Shown here one piece after another: positions 27,279 to 36,366 of a stretch of DNA of 64,000 nucleotides (its first letter is position 1; every line of letters begins with the position of its first letter). Below the pieces are notes generated by a model. It saw only the letters and a list, made by a program, of their open reading frames with translations, ran no database searches and was not told the DNA's origin. Position numbers and translations under genes: made by a program. The stretch spans positions 2,346,001 through 2,410,000 of the forward strand of contig NZ_CP133217.1 in NCBI RefSeq assembly GCF_030930995.1, written 5' to 3'. The DNA is from Thiothrix subterranea (GTDB lineage: Bacteria; Pseudomonadota; Gammaproteobacteria; Thiotrichales; Thiotrichaceae).

Positions 27279-27398
27279 GAAGGTTAAATGTCGTTATAAG
27301 GAATTCATAAACGCCTGTGCCACCCGGCATTGATCTAGCCCAGCAAACCCGGACACCCCAAGAAGTGAGTACACTATACTCGACACTTGAGGTGAAAG

Positions 27399-27695
27399 AT
27401 GAAACCAAGCAAACCGACCACCAAGCCCTACACACGCCGTTCCGAGAGCTACAAAGCGGAAGCCCTGAAACTAGCCGATCGGCTCGGTTACACGGAAGCT
27501 GCGCGTCAATTGGGTTTACATGAATCGCAACTCTACGGCTGGCGAGCCAAACAAACTCACCAACAAACGGTTAGTAGCCGCGAACAAGAGCAATCGGCTG
27601 AAATCGCCAAACTCAAACGGGAATTGCTGGTAGCTCAAGAAGAGGTGGCTATCCTAAAAAAGGCCAGCGCGTACTTTGCGAGACAGCTCAAGTGA
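27399..27695 (+). CDS. IS3-family transposase OrfA
   Basis: A 98-residue DNA-binding subunit with a helix-turn-helix ([28 protein letters not shown], about 24-51) and a C-terminal leucine-zipper helix ([21 protein letters not shown]). It overlaps orfB by four bases (GTGA), so OrfB may be made by coupling or by frameshifting as in other IS3 elements. The start lies just inside the left terminal repeat. Confidence 0.9.
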   Translation: MKPSKPTTKPYTRRSESYKAEALKLADRLGYTEAARQLGLHESQLYGWRAKQTHQQTVSSREQEQSAEIAKLKRELLVAQEEVAILKKASAYFARQLK

Positions 27696-28561
27696 AGTAC
27701 GCCTTTATTCAACAACATAGCCGTGAATTCTGCATACCCCGCCTGTGCCAAGCATTGGGTGTTGCCCGCAGCAGTTACTATGAATGGCTGGAGCGACAAT
27801 CCAACTCTCGGCAACGTGAGCAACGGCAGGCATTACTCGATACTCAGGTTGCCGCCGCCTTCCAGTCCAAGAAAGGCTGCTATGGCGCATGGCGTTTATG
27901 TAAACTATTGGCAAAGGATGGACTGCATTACAACCGCAAAACCATTGCCAACAGCTTGAAACGTCAGGGATTAGTCGCCAAGGCAGCGCGGAAGTTCAAG
28001 GCAACCACCCATAGCCGCCATTCGTTGCCAGTCTCACCCAACCTGCTGGAGCAGAACTTTACGGCGACTGCCCCAAACCAGAAATGGGTCGGTGACATCA
28101 CTTATTTGTGGACAGACGAAGGCTGGCTGTATCTGGCGGTTATCATTGACCTCTTTTCCCGCCAAGTGATTGGTTGGGCAATGGATCAACGCATGACCGC
28201 TGATTTGGTTGGTGATGCTCTGCAAATGGCACTTTGGAAACGTAAACATCCCAAGGGCGTTATTGTCCATTCCGACCGTGGCAGCCAATATTGCTCTCAC
28301 GCTTACCAACAACTGATACAACAGCACCAACTGCGCGGCAGCATGAGTGCTAAAGGGAATTGCTATGACAACGCCTGCGCCGAGAGCTTTTTCCACTCCC
28401 TGAAAGTAGAATGCATCCACGGTGAACGATTTACCACACGGGATGCCATGAAACAAACCGTTTTCGAGTACATCGAAACCGATTACAACCGTCACCGCTT
28501 GCACAGTACCTTGGGATATCTCAGCCCACTGGACTTTGAAGCACTATTCCTCACAAGTTGA
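27692..28561 (+). CDS. IS3-family transposase OrfB, DDE integrase
   Basis: The 289-residue catalytic part has an HTH_21-like N-terminus and an rve integrase core with the DDE triad: Asp in VGDITYL (about 128), Asp in HSDRGSQY (about 193) and Glu in [12 protein letters not shown] (about 229). The frame is intact to [11 protein letters not shown] at the C-terminus, so the element may still be active. Start is a GTG overlapping the orfA stop. Confidence 0.93.
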   Translation: MKYAFIQQHSREFCIPRLCQALGVARSSYYEWLERQSNSRQREQRQALLDTQVAAAFQSKKGCYGAWRLCKLLAKDGLHYNRKTIANSLKRQGLVAKAARKFKATTHSRHSLPVSPNLLEQNFTATAPNQKWVGDITYLWTDEGWLYLAVIIDLFSRQVIGWAMDQRMTADLVGDALQMALWKRKHPKGVIVHSDRGSQYCSHAYQQLIQQHQLRGSMSAKGNCYDNACAESFFHSLKVECIHGERFTTRDAMKQTVFEYIETDYNRHRLHSTLGYLSPLDFEALFLTS

Positions 28562-28811
28562 GGTGTCCGGGTTTAATGGGCTAGATCAAATTGTGATCTG
28601 ACCCAGTAAAAGGCAATAGAGAGCCGACAGGCGAACATTTGTTAGACCAGTAGTGTAAAACACACGAAATTGAGCGTAAACTAAACAAGTTGTGACTCGT
28701 AAAAAAGTCAATTGCCAAACTTGAAAAATAGCAAAGCAAAGAACTCAACGTTATTTGTTACACATGATTTATATTCAAGTGATACCCGATAACTAACAAG
28801 CAAAAGAAGTA

Positions 28812-30983
28812 TTGAATTTGAAAAAATATACAGTTGAAGAACTAAAGAAGTTTAGTGACGATGAAATAATTTCGTACTTAGAGGAATCATGGGGATATTC
28901 ACCCGATGAGCCAATAACTGTTATAGGTTTGTTATCTAGGTTTATTTTTGATGTGGACAAGCACATTTATCGTCTTCAGAATATTGAGTCGAAAAATGGC
29001 AATATAATAGAGTATCCAATTATTGACTTGGATTATAATTTTTTTATATTAAAAAGAGGTGTATTTGTACCACCGAGTTTTTATCGTTCAATGAGGGGTG
29101 ATATTAGTTATGAGGATGGATTAACAGTAACTTGCACATTGATATTAAACGATAAGAAGGAAAGAGAAAAACATAATAATCCTTGCGAACTTAAAGTTGA
29201 TCCTAGATCAATCGTGCCACTCAGTGAAATAGAAGATGAATATATTATTCGATCAGATGATCAGCGTATCTTGATCAAGGATACTATTGTTCAACATCAT
29301 CTCAGAAAAAACAAAGAGTTAATCGAAAAAGAAATAAAAGAAATTCATAGTGAGCGTGATTCGATAATTAATGATACACGAAAAAAGAAGGAGGATGGGC
29401 AAAAACAAATAAAAACTTTAGATCAACAGCATGGTCTACTTACAGAAAATATTAACTTACTAGAGATTTCTATAAATGAAAAGGAAGAATACAGGAAATT
29501 AATATTGGATGAAATAGAAGAGTTAAAAGTTTTACTAAAAAAGGAAGAGGCAGTCATGGGTGAAAAATTGGAAAAATTTAGGAGTTTTATCAAAGATAAA
29601 GCAGATAATCTTCTGAAGCTCGAATTTATTGAGCAAGATGAATATGATGATATTTTAATGCTAAAGAAGAAAGAAATTGAGAATGAGATTTTTATTGATT
29701 TTCATGAGGTGTTGAATGGTGATTTTGCTGATGCCATTTCACACATACAAGCTTATCTATTTAAAAATGATATTGTTTATCCGAGATATATAATCGAGGA
29801 TTTTTTTGCTTTGATTAAAACTAATGATTTGATCATATTGGCTGGGGAATCAGGCTCTGGGAAAACAAATCTGATTAAGTCATTTGCTAAAGCAGTTGGA
29901 GGAAGGTCTATAATAATTCCAGTTAAGCCAAACTGGACAAGTGCAGAGGATTTGCTGGGATATTATAATCCGTTAGAGAAAAAATACTTATCGACTCCTT
30001 TCTTGGAGGCACTTTTTGAAGCAAGCAAAAATCCTGATATTCCTTATTTTATCTGCTTGGATGAAATGAATTTAGCCAGAGTAGAATATTACTTTGCAGA
30101 TTTTTTATCTCTTCTTGAAGAGCGCAATGAAGCACCAGAAATAAAGCTGTACTCAGAAGATGAATCTTCACATGTTTTATCTGAATTCAAAAATGTACTT
30201 CATTTGATAGAGCAAACCAAGGAAAAGTACCAGAAAGGTAACATTGTTGATTTCGTGAGTATTTTACAAGATGAGGAGGTAAGTAACGAATTAAAAAGGG
30301 TTTTTGGATTTGGTGATAAAGATTCGCTTATCAAGTATCACTCGGATCTAAGAAGAATGATAAGTGGAATATTAAACACACCATCATCCATCATTTTACC
30401 CAAGAATGTCAGAATTATTGGTGCTATTAATATTGATGAAACCACGCATTATCTCTCTCCAAAAATACTAGATAGAGCACATATCATAAAATTTGATAGT
30501 CCTTTGCTAAGTAACTGGGATGCAATAGAACAAGAAGTTAATTTAAATGAAAGCTCAAATTTTAAATTGAAGTTCAAAATTGAAGATTTTGGAGTAAGAA
30601 CGCCTTACCCAGCGTTTGATATGAAAGATAATTTCGTCAAAGTTTTAGTTGAGTTTAGTAGAAAATATTTTAATCCTCTTGGTATTGAGTTTGGGATGAG
30701 AACAATCAGGCAAGGACTAGGTTATAGAGAAATTTTTTTAAAAATGAATAATAACGAAGACTTGGTTTTCAATAATTTTATTATTCATAAGATACTTCCA
30801 AAAATGACTTTTTATGCAAATAAATCTGACAAAAAAGATATTTTAGCTAAATTTAAAAGTAAAATTGATGATTTATTAAAAGATAAAATTGATCCTACTC
30901 AAGGAAAAATTGCAGTAGAAGAGTTGGAGTCTCTCGTTAAAAATTCCGAGTCTAATGAGAATATTGTAAATTATTGGGCATGA
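28812..30983 (+). CDS. McrB-like AAA+ protein with N-terminal coiled coil
   Basis: This 723-residue protein opens a three-gene, very AT-rich operon. Residues about 165-250 form a charged coiled coil (EKEIKEIHSERDSI onward). The AAA+ domain has Walker A GESGSGKTN (345-353), Walker B FICLDEMNLARVEYYFADFLSLLE (about 414-437), and sensor-like VRIIGAINIDETTHYLSPKILDRA (about 533-556), the layout of the McrB branch of AAA+ GTPases. The DEMNLARVE box is McrB-typical. The N-terminal 160 residues match no domain I know and may recognise the target. The next gene, six bases downstream, encodes an McrC-like nuclease. The combination resembles McrBC-derived coiled-coil conflict systems; target and trigger are unknown. 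Confidence 0.82.
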   Translation: MNLKKYTVEELKKFSDDEIISYLEESWGYSPDEPITVIGLLSRFIFDVDKHIYRLQNIESKNGNIIEYPIIDLDYNFFILKRGVFVPPSFYRSMRGDISYEDGLTVTCTLILNDKKEREKHNNPCELKVDPRSIVPLSEIEDEYIIRSDDQRILIKDTIVQHHLRKNKELIEKEIKEIHSERDSIINDTRKKKEDGQKQIKTLDQQHGLLTENINLLEISINEKEEYRKLILDEIEELKVLLKKEEAVMGEKLEKFRSFIKDKADNLLKLEFIEQDEYDDILMLKKKEIENEIFIDFHEVLNGDFADAISHIQAYLFKNDIVYPRYIIEDFFALIKTNDLIILAGESGSGKTNLIKSFAKAVGGRSIIIPVKPNWTSAEDLLGYYNPLEKKYLSTPFLEALFEASKNPDIPYFICLDEMNLARVEYYFADFLSLLEERNEAPEIKLYSEDESSHVLSEFKNVLHLIEQTKEKYQKGNIVDFVSILQDEEVSNELKRVFGFGDKDSLIKYHSDLRRMISGILNTPSSIILPKNVRIIGAINIDETTHYLSPKILDRAHIIKFDSPLLSNWDAIEQEVNLNESSNFKLKFKIEDFGVRTPYPAFDMKDNFVKVLVEFSRKYFNPLGIEFGMRTIRQGLGYREIFLKMNNNEDLVFNNFIIHKILPKMTFYANKSDKKDILAKFKSKIDDLLKDKIDPTQGKIAVEELESLVKNSESNENIVNYWA

Positions 30984-30989
30984 TAAGTT

Positions 30990-33900
30990 ATGAAATCTGT
31001 TTTTGAAGTAAAATATATTTCTATTAAGTGGGATGATTTGAATTCTATAAGAAATATAAGGGAGTCTACTTTCCCAATAAAAATTGATATTGTAGATGAA
31101 GATAACTATTTTTTAGAACTACAGACATACACAAGAATTGAAAATGAAGAAGATGGGCAAGTAGCATTTCATATTCATGATGATTCTTCCGATGTCGTTC
31201 CAGTATTAATTGATGCTTCAAACAATCAAATTCCATTGTTAAAAATTCAAAATCCACAAACTAAAAAAAATTGGTGGATTGAAAATGGCTCATGGAATAA
31301 AAAACGTAAGTATAGAGAATCAAACTTATGGAATCATGTCGGTAGAACTCAAGTCAAATTTGGATCAATTCGATGTGATATTCATGTCCGAGCCATCAGC
31401 TTCTCTGTGGAAGAGTTAAGTGAATACTTGAACGATTTTAAAAATGATTTTTGGGCATTAATCTATAAACCAAACAGTTTCGTGAGTGGTGATGCTAAAC
31501 AAAAAGAGATCAAATTTCTTAATGAAAAAACATTGAACTTAATCTCAAAATTTATTGATTATACGACCAAAATATTGGCAAATCCAAAAAAAGAATTAAA
31601 AGAAGTCCAAACATTAAAAGATAGAAAAGAAGTTAGACCTGTTGCTAAAACATACATGGAGATAGCCACAAAAGGTATAAGTAAAAAATTAACAAGTAGA
31701 GACTACGCTGAGTCCTATGATGTGGCAGAAAATAGATACATTTGCTACATAACGAATAAAGTTTATAGCATGAGTTTACAGATTTTAAATGCACTTGATC
31801 ATGAATATAAGTTTATAGCAAACAACCAATTGTATCAAAAAAAGAGACTCGATTTATTCTCAAAAACTAAAAAAATTAACAAAAGAGTTTTTGAAAATGA
31901 TTTGAAACAACTAGAGGAAATGATAAAGAAAGATAAAGACAATTTACTTCAGTCTCTTAAAGGACAAGATCAAGATGATGATTTGTTAACGATAAAAAAT
32001 AAAATTGATGAAATTAAGCAGTTTCCAATCAAAATAAAAGAAGCATTAACAAGTCAGCCAAAAATAAATAATGATATGGTGAAAATTCAAACATTAACAA
32101 TAAGGCTCGAAAGAAAACAAAATGATTATTTGGGCAAGGTACAGTTTAAAGCTTCTGTAAGTTATATGAATGATGAGATTTTTACTTCAGAATCGAATAG
32201 TATAATAATCATTTCTTTTGCTAAAATTTTATTTGATGGAGTTTTTGAAGAAGGCGATAGTTACACTATATCAGGCGTTGTTAATGAATCAAAATATCCA
32301 ACAAGGTATAAAAATATCATACATAATATCGAATTTGTAAATATTTTAGATATAAAAAAATCGAATATTGTTGAATATGAATATCGTGTAATTACAGTGA
32401 GATTAAAGAAAAATAAATTTGAATCATATGGGAAGCATATTGTTTTTAATGGCAATGTAATGACAGACGATGGACTTTGGTTTCAACATAAAGAAAATGA
32501 CTTTTATAGTTTTAAGTTCCATAAAGATATTTTCCCCAATGCTTTTAGGGAAAACATCACGTATCAGATAACATGCTATATATCAAGAAATATAAGAAAA
32601 TGGTCGAAAAATAACAGGGAAGGATATATACATGAAATAATATTTGAATATATAGAAGATATAAAAATTATAGAATCTGTTCTTGAAAAAAAACTGATAA
32701 AAGAAAAAGAAACATTCTTGAGGTTAGAAAGCTTGGGCTGGCAAATGGATATGAGTCCACAAGAGTTAGTTAAGCAAAATCATGAAAAGGACACAATCGA
32801 TAAATCATTAGATGATTTAACAAAACAAAATACTGAAATCACTAAACATAAAAAAGAGCTGCTGAAAAAAATAACGTTAATAAAAAAACTAATAGATAGA
32901 TTCAAGGCATTAAAGATTAAAGAAGATTGTTCTTTTCCTAATTCCATGACATTTATTCAAAATCCAAATTACCAAGGTAGCAAAAAAGTATTTACCAGCT
33001 TCCTTGAAACAATTGGTATTGAAGAGGATATGTTTAAAAGTCTACTCTTGGTTGATCAGATTGGGCTTATTGATTTGCCAGCCTTATATGAAAAATGGTG
33101 TTTGCTTCAGATTATAAAGGTTTTAATAGAAGAATATCATTTTATACCTGACCAAAATTGGAAAAAAACTTTAGTGAGTCAAGTTTTAACAATCAAATAT
33201 AATGTGAAAATGAATTTCTTTAATGATGTTATCGCTAGAGACGTAATATTAGGATATGAGGAAGAATTGAAAAGTAAAAAAAGACCTGACTTTGTTTTGA
33301 TGGTTAAGTCAAAAAGAACAGAAACCACAAAAAAATTTATTATGGATGCAAAATTCAGAGAAAATGTAGATATTAGAGGTTTGATGCAAGAGCTTTATCA
33401 CGATAAAAACTATAGTGAAGATCGAAAAAACAAGGTATTTATATTGCATCCAGATGTTAATAATAAAATTGATAATTTTAGCAATCCCCAAAGCTGGGCG
33501 GATCAATCGTATTATGGTGAAACCCAATTAATGAATTATGACTGGGATAAAGATGATCCAGAATGTGAGTACGTTGAGGTGCTACCAAATCATAGGTATG
33601 GTGCGATACTCTTGTCTCCTTTTGATCGAAGCGCTATAAGTGAGGGCGGATACCTAGATAATTTAAAACGACTTATTGCTATGTTTTTGCAATATGGAAT
33701 GGAAGACAATAAAAAATTGGCATCAAATGATGGAAAAATCGATTCAATGACAAAAGAAAATCCATTTTGTACGTTATGTGGAAGTAGTAATCTATATATC
33801 AAAAGATTTACTCCTCGATCTGGAGTGGGATACGGGTATGAAGTAACTTGTAAGGATTGCACACATCACATGGAGTATAATTATTGCAGTGGATGTAAAA

Positions 33901-34013
33901 ATCGAATAATTAAAAATGGGAGATATTGGTCGTATCATGCAACAAAGCCAATAGATCAATTTAACATTAAGTGTCCTCATTGTGGTGATTTTTTATTAGA
34001 GGAAAGTAGATGA
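30990..34013 (+). CDS. McrC-like DUF2357 nuclease with C-terminal zinc ribbons
   Basis: A 1,007-residue protein. The middle region has helical and coiled parts and a beta-rich insertion (about 365-560). Near residues 765-790 is a PD-(D/E)xK nuclease core: RPDFVLMV (Asp about 767) and FIMDAKFR (Asp about 786, Lys about 788), followed by DIRGLMQELYHDK, as in DUF2357/McrC-type nucleases. The last 90 residues have Cys pairs CTLC, CKDC, CSGC and CPHC, that is two zinc ribbons. It would be the effector driven by the McrB-like ATPase. Its stop overlaps the next start by four bases. Confidence 0.78.
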   Translation: MKSVFEVKYISIKWDDLNSIRNIRESTFPIKIDIVDEDNYFLELQTYTRIENEEDGQVAFHIHDDSSDVVPVLIDASNNQIPLLKIQNPQTKKNWWIENGSWNKKRKYRESNLWNHVGRTQVKFGSIRCDIHVRAISFSVEELSEYLNDFKNDFWALIYKPNSFVSGDAKQKEIKFLNEKTLNLISKFIDYTTKILANPKKELKEVQTLKDRKEVRPVAKTYMEIATKGISKKLTSRDYAESYDVAENRYICYITNKVYSMSLQILNALDHEYKFIANNQLYQKKRLDLFSKTKKINKRVFENDLKQLEEMIKKDKDNLLQSLKGQDQDDDLLTIKNKIDEIKQFPIKIKEALTSQPKINNDMVKIQTLTIRLERKQNDYLGKVQFKASVSYMNDEIFTSESNSIIIISFAKILFDGVFEEGDSYTISGVVNESKYPTRYKNIIHNIEFVNILDIKKSNIVEYEYRVITVRLKKNKFESYGKHIVFNGNVMTDDGLWFQHKENDFYSFKFHKDIFPNAFRENITYQITCYISRNIRKWSKNNREGYIHEIIFEYIEDIKIIESVLEKKLIKEKETFLRLESLGWQMDMSPQELVKQNHEKDTIDKSLDDLTKQNTEITKHKKELLKKITLIKKLIDRFKALKIKEDCSFPNSMTFIQNPNYQGSKKVFTSFLETIGIEEDMFKSLLLVDQIGLIDLPALYEKWCLLQIIKVLIEEYHFIPDQNWKKTLVSQVLTIKYNVKMNFFNDVIARDVILGYEEELKSKKRPDFVLMVKSKRTETTKKFIMDAKFRENVDIRGLMQELYHDKNYSEDRKNKVFILHPDVNNKIDNFSNPQSWADQSYYGETQLMNYDWDKDDPECEYVEVLPNHRYGAILLSPFDRSAISEGGYLDNLKRLIAMFLQYGMEDNKKLASNDGKIDSMTKENPFCTLCGSSNLYIKRFTPRSGVGYGYEVTCKDCTHHMEYNYCSGCKNRIIKNGRYWSYHATKPIDQFNIKCPHCGDFLLEESR

Positions 34014-35992
34014 ATTATACTTTATATATAGATGAATCAGGAGATTTTGAATCTCAAAAAGGACAGTGGGTATTATCTGGTATATTGTTTTCAGATAGTT
34101 ATGAAAATTGTGAGAAACACCTTCTAAATAAACTGGATGGAATGCCTAGGGAGCTAAACCTTACATCAATTCGAGATTTCCATCTTACTGAATTTAGAAG
34201 GGATTTTGATCATGATAAAGCTGTGGATATGGCAAAAAGAGTTCTTGATAGATTAGAATTACTGCCATTTGATTTTCATGGTTTGGTCACTATTAATTAT
34301 TCAAAAATATCACTATCTCATAGAGAAAAAACATACAGATTGATGCTGGCAGATTTACTAGCCCTTTGTGAAACAGTAATACCCGATTATCAAATAATAG
34401 AAAATTTAGATTTGGTTGTTGCAACAAGAACTATTGATGGAGAGCTTCAAACTAATATTAGTAATATCAAAGAGGACATCATCAATACACTACCAATGGC
34501 ATTAGAAGTTGATTTGGCTACTAAAGGTATAGTAGATTTAATTGGCAAGCACATTAAAGTTAAGATGGATTATGCTAATAGATCATGGGGTCTGGTTTGC
34601 GCGGATTTTTTAGCTAATTTAAGCTACCACAACAGAAAAGAAAAAGAAAAGTTATATTTGCAAGAATTGGAAAAGAATGGGCGATATACGGTTTTTGAAT
34701 CTTTTGGAGATTTTGAAAGCAGAAGAGCTAGTGTGGCAGAAAGAGATAATGATCATGTTTTATCATTATATAGATGGTTGATGATATTAACAAAAAATGA
34801 TGCTAATGAAAAAGCAAAAAATACAATTCAAAGATTGCTGGCTAAAATTTTTTATAAAAGAGGAACTTCTGGAAGTAAAATATCATTTGAGGCATTAATT
34901 GAACGATTATGGAGGAGTGGCAACGCAATTAATAATTATGGTGCATTGAAAATAACTCTTTCGTTATTTGAACATGAGCTGAAGGAGTTTTTTCGGATAA
35001 ATAAGATTTCGAGTTATCAACAGTATTTATTTAGATTGAGAAACTTAATGTTGATTGTTGATAATCATTTGGGCAATGTTGATGGAGCATTAGAATTAGC
35101 GGTTAAACAACATGAGTATGTTAGTCAACTAGCATCTAATCCTGAGCATTTTCAGATGATACTTGATTTTAAAGCCATTGAAATTGAAATCTATATCAAT
35201 GGATTGGAATTTACAAAGGCACTAAATTTGGCATTTGAATATTCGCGTATGATTTCAAATTATAAAGAAGTGTGGCAGTTATTGGTTGATGAGGAGTCTG
35301 ATAATTTTGAGTCTTCAAGAGCACATATAAAATCCACAATGATTTTATTCAGAGCAAATATTCTCAATATGGCTGTAAACAATTATTCTATATCCGATCA
35401 AGTTATGAAAGATATTAATAATCTTGAAGCAGTCTTGTCTAATAAACTCGACATTAGTAGGTATTCAAATTATAAAATAATGTTGTTGCTAAAACAAAAA
35501 AAATCAAATGTTGCTGTTGGCTTCTTTGAAAAAATCGTGGATGAAAATCCTAATGTGATATTGAATTATTTTGATTTTTTTTGGTTTTTGAAAGCGATAA
35601 ACGATACATTGTTAACAAGAGAGCAAATCAATTTTCCAAAAATAACTAAAATTATAAATTCTCAGCTATCGTATATAGATCTAAATACTTCTGGACATCC
35701 TATGGATCTCATTTTAAGAGAGTTGGCGTTATTTGAATTCCAGTCCAATAATAAAAGCAAAGCTTTAAAATACATTAGAAAAAGCAAAAATCTATTTACC
35801 CTTGAAAGTTCTAATGTTTCTAAATGGTTAAATGCTCTAATTGATATACATGAAGACTATTTTAAGGGCAGTGTGGGGTGTTTTCATAAGTATTTTAAAG
35901 AAATTGATGCGGAATGTGATTTTATTGAAAGTGTTTCGATTAACTCAATTGATTCACTTTTGCAGAAAGTTCGATTTTATACTCCATATTGA
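34010..35992 (+). CDS. DUF3800 protein with a long helical-repeat C-terminus
   Basis: The 660-residue protein starts MNYTLYIDESGDFE, the hallmark of DUF3800 (a predicted RNase H-like fold often found in phage-defence contexts), with conserved Asp8, Glu9 and Asp12 and a later DYANRSWGLVCADFLAN segment (about 184-200) that supplies another acidic residue. From about 260 the protein is all-helical with TPR-like pairs (LELAVKQHEYVSQLA, KALNLAFEYSRM, KALKYIRKSKNLF). It is translationally coupled to the nuclease gene (ATGA overlap), so it is an integral third component. A role as second nuclease or as sensor is inference. Confidence 0.75.
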   Translation: MNYTLYIDESGDFESQKGQWVLSGILFSDSYENCEKHLLNKLDGMPRELNLTSIRDFHLTEFRRDFDHDKAVDMAKRVLDRLELLPFDFHGLVTINYSKISLSHREKTYRLMLADLLALCETVIPDYQIIENLDLVVATRTIDGELQTNISNIKEDIINTLPMALEVDLATKGIVDLIGKHIKVKMDYANRSWGLVCADFLANLSYHNRKEKEKLYLQELEKNGRYTVFESFGDFESRRASVAERDNDHVLSLYRWLMILTKNDANEKAKNTIQRLLAKIFYKRGTSGSKISFEALIERLWRSGNAINNYGALKITLSLFEHELKEFFRINKISSYQQYLFRLRNLMLIVDNHLGNVDGALELAVKQHEYVSQLASNPEHFQMILDFKAIEIEIYINGLEFTKALNLAFEYSRMISNYKEVWQLLVDEESDNFESSRAHIKSTMILFRANILNMAVNNYSISDQVMKDINNLEAVLSNKLDISRYSNYKIMLLLKQKKSNVAVGFFEKIVDENPNVILNYFDFFWFLKAINDTLLTREQINFPKITKIINSQLSYIDLNTSGHPMDLILRELALFEFQSNNKSKALKYIRKSKNLFTLESSNVSKWLNALIDIHEDYFKGSVGCFHKYFKEIDAECDFIESVSINSIDSLLQKVRFYTPY

Positions 35993-36020
35993 CATTAAAT
36001 ACTTATTTGTCCCGCTATTT

Positions 36021-36215
36021 CTATCGTAACGTGTCAAGAGAACTTTTCAGCACGTAACGGATTTGTTCAAAAGAAACGGTAGGAAAGTCTTCCAAGAAAT
36101 CTTTCACGCTGTCGCCTGCCAGCAGGTAATCAAACAGGTTGCGCACGGGGACGCGGGTTGCTTTGAATACTAATGCCCCACCTAAAATCGCAGGGTCACT
36201 GACTACCATTGACAT
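36021..36215 (-). CDS. DUF433 antitoxin-like protein, apparently without its toxin
   Basis: The 64-residue protein shows the DUF433 winged-helix pattern: DPAILGGALVFKATRVPVRNLFDYLLAG, then DFLEDFPTVSFEQIRYVL. The ATG at 36215 has a GGAGG ribosome site; the open frame upstream to 36293 is not needed. DUF433 proteins usually precede a DUF5615 PIN-like toxin gene. Here the next bases downstream (leftward) are the DUF3800 gene on the other strand, so the partner is missing. Confidence 0.8.
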   Translation of the reverse strand: MSMVVSDPAILGGALVFKATRVPVRNLFDYLLAGDSVKDFLEDFPTVSFEQIRYVLKSSLDTLR

Positions 36216-36286
36216 AAAAACCTCCGAATACCAAAAGTCTGTCATGATGTTAGCACATCCCCAGTGATGCGAAACCCATAACACAA

Positions 36287-36331
36287 CGGTCATATAACCG
36301 TCATTTTGCCGTCATTCCCAAGCCTTAGCCT
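36287..36331 (+). promoter_or_regulatory. Pho box and -10 element of btaA
   Basis: Three repeats CGGTCAT, CCGTCAT and CCGTCAT at 11-base steps (36287-36315), then 10 bases and the hexamer TAGCCT (36326-36331), a poor but correctly placed -10. A further CTGTCAT lies at 36239, out of phase. Confidence 0.8.
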
Positions 36332-36366
36332 CAAGCCCACGATTAGATTTTGTTAGCGAGATTTTC

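Larger units (their letters stand above)
27331..28588. mobile_element. IS3-family insertion sequence, complete
   Basis: The element carries two transposase genes between imperfect terminal inverted repeats of about 35-40 bases: the left end starts TGATCTAGCCCAGCAAACCC and the right end, reverse-complemented, starts TGATCTAGCCCATTAAACCC. It is 1,258 bp long with both genes open. I find no clear target-site duplication (left flank ...ggcat, right flank aattg...), so it may be old or its flanks rearranged. It forms the left edge of the AT-rich defence region. Confidence 0.88.

Noticed and set aside
27331-28588. IS3 element as a broken copy
   Set aside because: Both reading frames, the DDE residues and both terminal repeats are intact; only a target duplication is missing.
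28589-28811. A second gene or IS end between the IS3 element and the McrB-like gene
   Set aside because: The 220 bases are AT-rich with no open frame of note; they probably hold the operon promoter, which I could not place.
36216-36293. Longer form of the DUF433 protein
   Set aside because: GGAGG before the ATG at 36215 and the family length argue for the short form.
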